Source: a virus. Taken from it: a stretch of 28,651 nucleotides of DNA. The DNA lies in IMG/VR virus record IMGVR_UViG_3300042542_004765, positions 1 to 28,651 of that record; one strand, given 5' to 3'. A program made the position numbers and the translations under genes. Shown piece by piece: positions 1 to 5,009 of this stretch. The number at the start of each line of letters is the position of its first letter. The first letter of the stretch is position 1. Below the pieces are notes generated by a model. It ran no database searches, was not told where the DNA came from, and saw only the letters and a list, made by a program, of their open reading frames with translations.

Positions 1-72
1 GATATTGTCGGCTACTCAGCAATTGGAATTATGTGGGAACGAGGTTGGTTTAACCTCGAGCTCACGGTATAA
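1..72 (+). CDS. 3' end of an upstream gene (partial)
   Basis: Frame 1 is open from the first base to a TAA at 70-72 and gives 23 residues that start DIVGYSAIGI and end NLELTV. It reads like the hydrophobic/aromatic end of a normal protein. A 7-bp hairpin (40-46 with 52-58) lies inside its last codons. The start is outside the window. No function can be given from so short a piece, and a chance open frame is possible. Confidence 0.4.
   Translation, partial: DIVGYSAIGIMWERGWFNLELTV
40..58 (+). other. 7-bp hairpin
   Basis: CGAGGTT (40-46) pairs with AACCTCG (52-58) across a 5-base loop. No T-run follows, so it is not a clear terminator. It lies in the last codons of the partial gene at the left edge. 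Confidence 0.4.
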
Positions 73-106
73 ATAAAAAAGCAATTTAAAAAAGTTACTA
101 GAAAGA

Positions 107-122
107 TGACGGTGGTGGAAGA
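107..122 (+). repeat. Copy 1 of the TGACGGTGGTGGAAGA motif
   Basis: These 16 bases are identical to 2111-2126, and the first 14 match 2465-2478 with one change. The other two copies form the -35 and spacer of good promoters. Here the equivalent hexamers would be ATGACG (106-111) and, 17 bases on, TTGTGT (129-134), which is weak. The copy touches the ATG at 122, so its GGTGG may instead serve as a ribosome binding site. Confidence 0.5.
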
Positions 123-448
123 TGGGCATTGTGTATTTTGGCTCGTGCTTGGTGGTAGCTGCACTATTAAGCTGGCGTGGCGGTAGCGCGCTTTATAACC
201 ACACCCCACTAGGCGGTCGCGGAATTATTGATTCAGCCCTTGACCAAACGTCTACAAGAACTTATTCAATATTTATATTTTTCTTTTTCTTTGCATTGCC
301 GCTGTATTGGGCTTTTTGGTTTTTTGTTGGTGATTTCAAAGAGGATTGGTGCTCACAGAAATCATTTAGCACACGCAGTTCCGATTACTGTAAAGACACC
401 GAATATTACATAAATCAAAACGACCCCTTGGGCATATTAGAACCGTAA
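122..448 (+). CDS. Small two-helix membrane protein, unknown function
   Basis: The 108-residue product has two hydrophobic stretches, about residues 3-18 and 46-69; the second is very rich in Phe and Trp (IFIFFFFFALPLYWAFWFF). A polar tail follows with Cys at about 77 and 90. The likely topology is two membrane spans with the C-terminal 40 residues outside the bilayer. The start at ATG 122 has GGTGG six bases upstream, but the copy of the TGACGGTGGTGGAAGA motif overlaps this point, so a later GTG or TTG is possible. The next gene follows after 10 bases. I recognise no family. Confidence 0.6.
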   Translation: MGIVYFGSCLVVAALLSWRGGSALYNHTPLGGRGIIDSALDQTSTRTYSIFIFFFFFALPLYWAFWFFVGDFKEDWCSQKSFSTRSSDYCKDTEYYINQNDPLGILEP

Positions 449-458
449 GGAGATAGAC

Positions 459-644
459 ATGGGCCTGATACGCGCAGCAATTATCTACTCAGCTGGCAAG
501 CGTCGCGCTAACAAGAAACGAGACAGACAGGAACGGTCTCGAATCGAGTACGAGAACTGGGGCGAACACGATTCAACCAGAGCTATGTACGAGTACTACC
601 GAAAAGACTCCGACGCAGAGCGGGAGTACTATGCCAACCGATAA
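459..644 (+). CDS. Small charged protein, unknown function
   Basis: The 61-residue product is rich in Arg, Lys, Glu and Tyr, with a central run of charged residues (KRRANKKRDRQERSRIEYE) that should be helical. ATG 459 has a strong AAGGAG site seven bases upstream, which makes this a confident gene. It overlaps the next gene by 14 bases. No domain is recognisable; the basic N-terminal half would suit nucleic acid or acidic-protein binding, but that is a guess. Confidence 0.7.
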   Translation: MGLIRAAIIYSAGKRRANKKRDRQERSRIEYENWGEHDSTRAMYEYYRKDSDAEREYYANR

Positions 645-1041
645 AGGTGCGCTCTGTGTTGACTGCGGTGTAGACACAGTTGAAATTAATGAGTACTACA
701 TGTCTACGGACGCCATCTGGAAACGAGCTGGCATGCATAAGCGCGGCGGGATGCTTTGCATTGGCTGCCTGGAAAAGCGCGTTGGACACATGCTTAAATC
801 ATCAAATTTTAAAGAGTGCCCACTCAACTGGCGCAATGTTCTCTATCCAGAAATGTCTTCAGGAAGATTACTATCTCGTTATCTAAATGGTGGGCAGCGG
901 TCCAAATGGAAAGCAGGCCTCATGCGCGCATTGAAAAATGTACTAAAAGATGGCGACTGGGGACTCATCGCAAAGCTGACAATGACCGAGTATTTATACG
1001 AAAAAAAGAAAAACAAATATGTACCCAAGGAGGATGCATAA
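631..1041 (+). CDS. Zinc-finger-like small protein
   Basis: The 136-residue product has two cysteine pairs, CVDC (about residues 9-12) and CIGC (about 43-46), spaced as in a treble-clef or zinc-ribbon fold. A basic helical C-terminal half follows (KWKAGLMRALKNVLKDGDW). Phage proteins of this layout are often HNH-like or DNA-binding, but I see no HNH catalytic histidines. ATG 631 has GGGAG six bases upstream, and the first 14 bases overlap the previous gene. The stop shares a base with the next start (TAATG). The zinc site is inferred from the Cys spacing; the role is unknown. Confidence 0.7.
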   Translation: MPTDKGALCVDCGVDTVEINEYYMSTDAIWKRAGMHKRGGMLCIGCLEKRVGHMLKSSNFKECPLNWRNVLYPEMSSGRLLSRYLNGGQRSKWKAGLMRALKNVLKDGDWGLIAKLTMTEYLYEKKKNKYVPKEDA

Positions 1042-1271
1042 TGGCGATAAAAGAAGCAGCCATTGATTGGTGGGTCTGTGATTGTGGGAACAATCCAGGG
1101 GCCGACGGCTTTTATCCATGTAACGAAAAAGGCGAAATGTTAGAACCAGAAATCGGCAGCGGCTGGGACGAAGAGTCGTACGTGTGTTACCGCTGCGGGG
1201 ATATTATTAATCAAAATACTTTGGCCGTAATCGGGAGCGCCTGGCACTGGGGGGATGATGGGAAAATTTAA
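1041..1271 (+). CDS. Small Cys-pair (zinc-ribbon-like) protein
   Basis: The 76-residue product starts at ATG 1041, overlapping the previous TAA by one base, with AAGGAGG about eight bases upstream; this settles a start that lies well inside a longer open frame. It contains CDC near residues 13-15, a single Cys in a YPCNE segment, and CYRC near residue 50. Together these could bind one zinc ion. It is acidic and Trp-rich. It follows another Cys-pair protein, so the two may act together. Function unknown. Confidence 0.7.
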   Translation: MAIKEAAIDWWVCDCGNNPGADGFYPCNEKGEMLEPEIGSGWDEESYVCYRCGDIINQNTLAVIGSAWHWGDDGKI

Positions 1272-1440
1272 CTTTTCTGGAATGTCTGACATCGAATGCG
1301 AAGACATCATCGAAATGAAAGCTGAGCTCGAGGCGGACGCGTTGTGGCTCGAGGGCGAAATCAAAAAAGATAAGATTTTAAAAGAATCTGGCGGCCGGCT
1401 GCCGGCTGAAGAAAAAGAAGAAAATGAGGAAAATTCATGA
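1255..1440 (+). CDS. Small acidic protein, unknown function
   Basis: The 61-residue product is strongly acidic, with an EEKEENEEN tail and a predicted helix rich in Glu and Lys. Two consecutive ATGs (1255 and 1258) follow a run of six G; the second has a short gap that would suit the G-run as a ribosome site, and ATG 1282 is a further option. The gene overlaps the upstream one by 17 bases and the downstream one by 4 (ATGA at 1437-1440), typical of coupled translation. No family is recognised. Confidence 0.55.
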   Translation: MMGKFNFSGMSDIECEDIIEMKAELEADALWLEGEIKKDKILKESGGRLPAEEKEENEENS

Positions 1441-1886
1441 ACGTTTACGTATCTCTGGGCCTGCATCTGGTTTTTGCAATTTTGTGGTTTTTTGATTCGC
1501 GCACGCTTCGGCGACGAAGGGACATAAAGCGCTATTACGAAGCTGAGGAAAAAATGAACGCGATGCTGGACCAGGCGGCCAAAACTCTCATCACTGAGCT
1601 CGACTCGTGGAGGCTAGAAAAAGAAAGAAATAAGACGCCCGATGGCATGGAGCTGCATGAGCTTTCCCAAAAGATTGCGTACGAACAGATGAAGTCTCGA
1701 TGGAACCACCCGACCAATAATCGAAGGACAGACTTCGATATCGACATTACCCACATTCTCGAAGAAAAGATGGCCAAACGCAAAAAGAAGCCAGGCCCAT
1801 GGGGATTGATTGGTTGGTCATTCCAGGACAGAGAGTTAGGCGGACCTAACTCAGGGATGTGGAAAAAGCCAAAATCTGACGAATAG
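1437..1886 (+). CDS. Membrane-anchored charged protein, unknown function
   Basis: The 149-residue product has one N-terminal membrane span (about residues 4-19, LGLHLVFAILWFF) followed by basic residues (RTLRRRRDIKR), so the rest should be cytoplasmic. Residues 27-60 look like a helix or coiled coil, and the C-terminal part is basic and Trp/Gly-rich. The start forms an ATGA overlap with the previous gene. It is the last gene before a long non-coding region. No known family. Confidence 0.65.
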   Translation: MNVYVSLGLHLVFAILWFFDSRTLRRRRDIKRYYEAEEKMNAMLDQAAKTLITELDSWRLEKERNKTPDGMELHELSQKIAYEQMKSRWNHPTNNRRTDFDIDITHILEEKMAKRKKKPGPWGLIGWSFQDRELGGPNSGMWKKPKSDE

Positions 1887-2040
1887 CCGCTCGAGCTCTC
1901 CGGGTTAAAGGAAACCCCAGGGGAGTCAACTTCCGTCACCACCTACCAGAAAACAGAAAGACTCAACCCTGGGGTTAACTCCATTCCGGTGAAAGGGGGT
2001 AACTCCGGAAGGAGCCCCGCTAACATAGCACGATTTTTAA
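1887..2040 (+). other. Structured non-coding region with competing hairpins
   Basis: No credible gene is present. AACCCCAGGG plus GAGTC (1913-1927) pairs with GACTC-AA-CCCTGGGGTT (1960-1976): 15 pairs with a 2-base bulge and a 32-base loop. A second hairpin, GGGG-taa-CTCC-ggaa-GGAG-CCCC (1996-2018), competes with TTCCGG (1984-1989) pairing to CCGGAA (2005-2010). A T5 run lies at 2034-2038. Alternative pairings with a T-run are what an attenuator or riboswitch shows, but they may equally form the 3' end of the upstream operon. No known riboswitch class was recognised. Confidence 0.45.
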
Positions 2041-2109
2041 AGACTCCATGTAAATATTTCAAGAAATAAAAAAACTGAAAAGATTCTGAAAAGAATTTGC
2101 CCTGGGTGG

Positions 2110-2138
2110 TTGACGGTGGTGGAAGACTCTGCTAGCTT
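2110..2138 (+). promoter_or_regulatory. Promoter for the candidate small RNA
   Basis: -35 TTGACG (2110-2115), 17-base spacer, -10 TAGCTT (2133-2138). The expected start is near 2145. The spacer starts with the shared GTGGTGGAA sequence. The form matches the actinobacterial housekeeping promoter pattern (TTGACn ... TAnnnT). No gene with a ribosome site follows; a strong terminator ends the unit at about 2309. Confidence 0.6.
2111..2126 (+). repeat. Copy 2 of the TGACGGTGGTGGAAGA motif
   Basis: Identical over 16 bases to 107-122. It overlaps the -35 box and the start of the spacer of the promoter at 2110-2138. Confidence 0.65.
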
Positions 2139-2144
2139 GAACCG

Positions 2145-2309
2145 CCATCGACCAATAGGTCGGTCCAACGTGTCGACACATTACGTGGGAAAACCTACAT
2201 GCCCTGAAAACCTTTTGGAAACAAAAGGCTTAGCCGGCCACGCCCCCACGAAAGTTGGCAAAATTTCAAAGGTTCCCCCACACCCCCTCCAAAGGAGGGG
2301 TTCTTCTTT
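2145..2309 (+). ncRNA. Candidate structured small RNA with its own promoter and terminator
   Basis: The unit runs from the predicted start near 2145 to the T-rich end at 2309, about 165 bases. Pairings seen by eye: CGACC/GGTCG around AATA (near 2149-2162); GTGTCGACAC, self-complementary; CCTTTTG-GAAA-CAAAAGG, a 7-bp hairpin with a GNRA loop (about 2212-2229); GCCGGC with GTTGGC (two G-U pairs); and a long-range helix in which GTGGG..AACC (about 2187-2197) pairs with GGTT..CCCAC (about 2270-2280). A terminator closes it. The one open frame across it has a TTG start, no ribosome site, and runs through the terminator, so I do not call a protein. Class unknown; the ends are predictions. Confidence 0.5.
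2284..2309 (+). terminator. Strong intrinsic terminator
   Basis: CCCCTCC (2284-2290), AAA loop, GGAGGGG (2294-2300), then TTCTTCTTT (2301-2309). Seven consecutive G/C-rich pairs with a U-rich tail is the standard form. It ends the candidate small RNA. Confidence 0.8.
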
Positions 2310-2463
2310 ATTCATTCAAGGATTTATTCCTTGGTTGAAAGTAAGAATAGTTTTGGATTAATCCAATCTTTAGAGTGTTTTCATTTACGAAATTTAGTTT
2401 TACTCAATTGAAAATTAAGCAAAATTTTTTTTCCTGTTTGTACCATTTCTGTGTCGATAAGTA
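2310..2463 (+). other. AT-rich non-coding stretch with small palindromes
   Basis: No gene is visible. It holds the hairpin CAAGGA-TTTAT-TCCTTG (2317-2333), the perfect palindrome TTGGATTAATCCAA (2353-2366), and an AT-rich run through about 2440. Lying just upstream of a replication-initiator-like gene, this is a reasonable place for a replication origin, but I see no clear iterons, so that is inference only. Confidence 0.3.
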
Positions 2464-2492
2464 TTGACGGTGGCGGAAAGCAACGATAGGAT
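2464..2492 (+). promoter_or_regulatory. Strong promoter of the replication genes, probably leaderless
   Basis: -35 TTGACG (2464-2469), 17-base spacer, -10 TAGGAT (2487-2492). The ATG of the next gene starts at 2499, seven bases after the -10, where transcription should begin. There is no room for a ribosome site, so the mRNA is probably leaderless, a common arrangement in actinobacteria. Bases 2465-2478 are copy 3 of the shared motif (one mismatch in 14). Confidence 0.7.
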
Positions 2493-2498
2493 GTGTCT

Positions 2499-2897
2499 AT
2501 GGTTGATGAGCTCTTCCCCAGAGAGAAGAAGAAGCGCGGTCCGAATCAGCACACCAAAGACCAACGCACGGCGGCGGAAACAATTTCTGAAGATGCAAAG
2601 AAAATAGTTTTCGACTATTGGAAAGAACGCCATTCCAAAAGAGCTGCAGTCCTGGACGCCAAACGCGCGGCAAGAATTGGATGGGCTATCAAGAACTACG
2701 GAATCAAGTCCTGCAAGGACGCTATAGACGGATGCCTTGTCTCTGATTGGCATATGGGCAAGAACCCCAACGGGAAGAAGTACAACGACATCCATAACAT
2801 CTTCATTGATGCACAGCACGTCGAGATGTTCCTAAGGAAGCTGGAAGAAAAGACAGGCAACACAGCTCGAGATAAATGGATAAGTGGGGATAAATGA
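2499..2897 (+). CDS. Replication initiator-like protein (replisome-organiser C-terminal type)
   Basis: The 132-residue product has a basic N-terminus (PREKKKRGPNQ), then a region resembling the C-terminal domain of phage replisome organisers: a DYW segment, a basic helix (KRAARIGWAIKNYG), a KDAIDGCLVSDWHMGKNPNG segment and a KYNDIHNIF segment. In such proteins this domain recruits the helicase or its loader. The DNA-binding N-terminal domain usual in longer relatives is absent, so it may be a reduced form. ATG 2499 is chosen over the GTG at 2493 because the -10 box ends at 2492. It overlaps the next gene by four bases. The family call rests on pattern memory. Confidence 0.55.
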   Translation: MVDELFPREKKKRGPNQHTKDQRTAAETISEDAKKIVFDYWKERHSKRAAVLDAKRAARIGWAIKNYGIKSCKDAIDGCLVSDWHMGKNPNGKKYNDIHNIFIDAQHVEMFLRKLEEKTGNTARDKWISGDK

Positions 2898-2989
2898 TTA
2901 TTGCCGGCAAGAGCAAACCCCCATGCGACTGTGAGATGGATAGGATTACCCGACCCCTACGCTGCAATGAAGAAGAGGATGACGAGTGA
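2894..2989 (+). CDS. 31-residue Cys peptide between the replication genes
   Basis: ATG 2894 overlaps the previous stop (ATGA), and its TGA at 2987-2989 overlaps the GTG of the next gene (GTGA). The product starts MIIAGKSKPPCDCEMDR, has a third Cys near residue 24 and ends in an acidic EEEDDE tail. Double start/stop coupling on both sides is good evidence that it is translated even though it is tiny. A metal site or small protein-binding adaptor is possible. Function unknown. Confidence 0.55.
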   Translation: MIIAGKSKPPCDCEMDRITRPLRCNEEEDDE

Positions 2990-3468
2990 CTAAAACCGAA
3001 TTAGTTCAATTGGTAGAGCAGGCCTATGCCACCTACAACCAAACACTCCCCTCGGCAGAAGACAGACTAATGACCCTGTATTCGTCCTGGCACGATTTAC
3101 TCCATGACCTGGAGTACGACGAGACAAAGAAGGCTTTCCTCCAGATTGCGGTCAGCGCCCAGTTCATGCCCAGGCCTGGCGAGATACGTCGTGCCACAAT
3201 AAATAGGCGTACAAAAATGACCTCATTCGATGACCCCCTTGTTGCTTGGGGTAAATTCCTTACCGTAATTTCTAACGTCAATTCTGGTGTAGGTAACCCA
3301 GTTGAGATGTCAGACGCCCTCCGCTCTACAGTAAGGGCACTGGGAGACGCTGCCTGGGGAATGCACACCAATTCAGACAGAGAAGCATTCTGTCGTACAT
3401 ATGAACGAATCGTCAATGAACTAGATATGGACCGGTACTCAGTTCCTGAATTGGATAGTAGTAAATGA
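2986..3468 (+). CDS. Helicase-loader-like protein (G39P-type pattern)
   Basis: The 160-residue product resembles the small phage helicase loader/inhibitor family (G39P of SPP1 and relatives): a helix ending LYSSWHDLLHDLEYDETKKA, an AVSAQFMPRPGEIRRA segment like the family's short helix plus P-x-x-x-E-I-R, then a less conserved C-terminal half. Such proteins deliver the replicative helicase to the origin complex. Its position after an initiator-like gene fits. The start is GTG 2986, overlapping the preceding stop. The similarity is by pattern only; another small replication accessory protein is possible. Confidence 0.45.
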   Translation: MTKTELVQLVEQAYATYNQTLPSAEDRLMTLYSSWHDLLHDLEYDETKKAFLQIAVSAQFMPRPGEIRRATINRRTKMTSFDDPLVAWGKFLTVISNVNSGVGNPVEMSDALRSTVRALGDAAWGMHTNSDREAFCRTYERIVNELDMDRYSVPELDSSK

Positions 3469-3605
3469 ATACCCCAACAATAATTTACCTATTTTTTTCT
3501 AGTCTTTTTATTTATGCTGTAATGTATTCCAGGATTGCTTTCCTGCTGAAGATATTTATTGTTGTCTCGCTAGTAGTTGCAATGAGGTCTGTCGTCCTGG
3601 GCTAG
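3465..3605 (+). CDS. 46-residue membrane peptide
   Basis: ATG 3465 forms an ATGA overlap with the upstream stop, and the frame stays open to TAG 3603-3605. The product is almost entirely hydrophobic: a first span around residues 5-20 (TIIYLFFSSLFIYAVMY), a short basic turn, and a second span around 24-41 (FLLKIFIVVSLVVAM). Two spans in 46 residues resemble phage-encoded small membrane proteins with roles such as lysis timing or superinfection control, but nothing specific supports either. Confidence 0.5.
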   Translation: MNTPTIIYLFFSSLFIYAVMYSRIAFLLKIFIVVSLVVAMRSVVLG

Positions 3606-3615
3606 CTTCTGGTTT

Positions 3616-3783
3616 GTGAAGAGAAACCCAGGCAGACCAGCTCTTATACCAACGAAGCCAGTAGTGACGCTGACATTGCGCGTCACAAAAGAATTTAAAG
3701 AAAAACTCATGCATCAGGCCGGCGCCGTCGACTTGAGCTTGACTGCGTACATAGAGTCGTTGGTCGAGCGAGATGGGCGCTAA
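3616..3783 (+). CDS. Ribbon-helix-helix DNA-binding protein (short)
   Basis: The 55-residue product has a basic N-terminal arm (KRNPGRPALIP), a beta strand VVTLTLRVT, a helix KEFKEKLMHQAGA, a turn, and a second helix LSLTAYIESLVERDG. That order is the RHH (MetJ/Arc) fold, which binds DNA as a dimer through the strand. GTG 3616 is the best start; a stop lies in frame at 3583-3585 and no ATG lies between. The ribosome site is weak. It overlaps the following RHH gene by 11 bases. Likely a transcriptional regulator; its target is unknown. Confidence 0.6.
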   Translation: MKRNPGRPALIPTKPVVTLTLRVTKEFKEKLMHQAGAVDLSLTAYIESLVERDGR

Positions 3784-4117
3784 AAGCAAAAAGACTAAAC
3801 ATCTCGACAGCTATGTAACGCTGAACATCCGACTAAAAGGCCGGGTGAAAAACGAGATAGTTGAGTACGCAACTAAACAGGGAATATCTGTAAATCAATT
3901 GTGCATCTATGCACTCTATGAATTCGTACGCAACCAAAAGGGATTCCCTGCTCCTGGCTCTGCGCAATTCTCAATACCAACAGTGGAAGAGCAAGTGTTG
4001 GCGTACGTGCGCGGGGAACAATTACTAAAGCCGTGCGGCAAAAAAGATTGCCTGCAAAAAATTACCCAATTAAATGAGTGGCAATTTTGTGAGACTTGCA
4101 ACTTGCGCATTATGTAA
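3773..4117 (+). CDS. Ribbon-helix-helix protein with Cys-rich C-terminal tail
   Basis: The 114-residue product has an N-terminal RHH unit: basic arm (GAKSKKTKH), strand YVTLNIRLKG, helix VKNEIVEYATKQG, and helix SVNQLCIYALYEFVRN. The C-terminal part has CGKKDC and CETC pairs (residues about 88-93 and 107-110) that could hold zinc. It resembles the preceding gene in its first half, so the pair may be duplicates or form a heterodimer. A role as DNA-binding regulator is inferred from the fold. Start ATG 3773 lies inside the upstream gene. Confidence 0.65.
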   Translation: MGAKSKKTKHLDSYVTLNIRLKGRVKNEIVEYATKQGISVNQLCIYALYEFVRNQKGFPAPGSAQFSIPTVEEQVLAYVRGEQLLKPCGKKDCLQKITQLNEWQFCETCNLRIM

Positions 4118-4183
4118 TTTGTAATTACAAAATTTCGAAAAAAAATTTTTAGGACCGCCGGCGCAGGATTTTTGGTCTTTTTT
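4118..4183 (+). terminator. Possible terminator after the RHH genes
   Basis: The palindrome TTTGTAATTACAAA (4118-4131) follows the stop codon. Further on, GGACC (4152-4156) can pair with GGTC (4174-4177) across a GC-rich loop, followed by six T (4178-4183). The stem is short, so this is only a moderate terminator. Confidence 0.35.
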
Positions 4184-4336
4184 CGCCTTTTATTAGATGC
4201 CGGCCATCTGCTGTGCTAGGTTACTCTCGTCCACTCGGGCCGGAATTAACTCGCTTGGTGGTTATGCCATCGTCTACCGACGACTCCTTGCGTCGGGTGC
4301 ATGACCCCTCCTCAAGTGAGGTGCCCGGGTGGACAT

Positions 4337-4687
4337 TTAATTTCCCCACATCTGTGCAAGCGTTGGCCGTGTTGGCTTTATCTTTCTTCTTCTCTGTTCT
4401 GCTGCAAGCTGTCTGCTCGTTAGTCCTGCCCAAACACCGTGCATATCAGCAGGTGGAAACTCAAGTGCGTACTCTAAACACTTGTCTCGAACCGGGCACG
4501 CCCTACAGATGGTTCTTGCCTGTGCAATGTAAGTAATATCCTTATGTTGTTTGGGAAACATTAGTTCGGTCTTTCCCCTACAGGCTGCCAGTTGAAACCA
4601 ATCTTTCGCAGGTATAGCTATCTCTGAAAATGGTTGGGTATTTTTATTGGGTAATTTTTGTTTGGATATTTCTTTCTTGCTTGTCAC
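4337..4687 (-). CDS. whiB: WhiB-family iron-sulfur transcription regulator
   Basis: The 116-residue product has the WhiB layout: Cys36 after WFQLAA, then CRACPVRDKC giving Cys61, Cys64 and Cys70 (four ligands for a [4Fe-4S] cluster), followed by HGVWAGLT (83-90) and a basic C-terminal tail (RRRKIKPTR) suited to DNA binding. WhiB proteins occur only in actinobacteria and their phages and act with the primary sigma factor. In mycobacteriophage TM4 a WhiB homologue represses host whiB2. The start is GTG 4687 with GAGGAG five bases upstream. It sits alone, oriented away from the repeat-rich spacer, which probably holds its promoter. Confidence 0.93.
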   Translation of the reverse strand: MTSKKEISKQKLPNKNTQPFSEIAIPAKDWFQLAACRGKTELMFPKQHKDITYIAQARTICRACPVRDKCLEYALEFPPADMHGVWAGLTSRQLAAEQRRRKIKPTRPTLAQMWGN

Positions 4688-4790
4688 AAAATCTCCTCAG
4701 AGAAAAGATGAATTTCTTATCTCTTTGGATAATTACTACTAGGTAATTGCTGGTAGGTGGTGGTCAAGTGGATGTTGGTTTTGGTTCGTA

Positions 4791-4860
4791 CTATGCCTTA
4801 CCCCCCCCTGCAACTATGCCTTGCCCCTACTGGCACCCCATTGCTCTGCCTTACCCCTAT
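4791..4860. repeat. Three direct repeats upstream of whiB
   Basis: A 17-base unit of consensus CTMTGCCTTRCCCCYAY occurs at 4791-4807, 4814-4830 and 4844-4860 (start spacings 23 and 30). The repeats lie upstream of whiB on its own strand and downstream of the peptidase gene. Repeated sites in a promoter region usually bind a regulator; no protein has been tied to these. Confidence 0.5.
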
Positions 4861-4871
4861 CTAGTCTCTAG

Positions 4872-4924
4872 GCATAACGGATTGCGTTATGCGGTCCTAG
4901 GGGATTACGCGGCCTTTGTAATCC
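4872..4924. other. Two adjacent perfect hairpins
   Basis: GCATAACG (4872-4879) pairs with CGTTATGC (4885-4892) over 5 bases, and GGATTAC (4902-4908) pairs with GTAATCC (4918-4924) over 9 bases. They stand between the WhiB-side repeats and the terminator of the peptidase operon. They could be operators or transcript-processing sites. Confidence 0.45.
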
Positions 4925-4934
4925 GTGAAAGGAA

Positions 4935-4953
4935 AAAGCGGCGCTTTCTTTCT
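4935..4953 (-). terminator. Small terminator after the peptidase operon
   Basis: AAAGC (4935-4939) pairs with GCTTT (4943-4947) across GGC. Read on the minus strand, a T-rich stretch follows the stem. Its position just after the stop at 5010 suits the end of the leftward operon. A mirrored T/C-rich stretch lets it work weakly in the other direction too. Confidence 0.45.
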
Positions 4954-5009
4954 TGTCCTAAATGGACTTATCTAGTCATCTGAGTCAGGATAAATTTATC
5001 CAGAAGTAA

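Noticed and set aside
2110-2361. 83-residue open frame over the small-RNA region
   Set aside because: TTG start, no ribosome site, and it reads through the strong terminator; it is basic and without pattern.
4213-4536. 107-residue open frame on the plus strand opposite whiB
   Set aside because: Overlaps the confident WhiB gene on the other strand and has no ribosome site; it is a mirror of that gene.
4740-4762. whiB promoter with TTGACC -35 (near 4762-4767, minus strand)
   Set aside because: The nearest TAG-type -10 is 20 bases away, too far for a confident call.
1936-4763. Inverted 13-base match (near 1936-1949 and 4750-4763)
   Set aside because: A match of this length is expected by chance several times in a window of this size.
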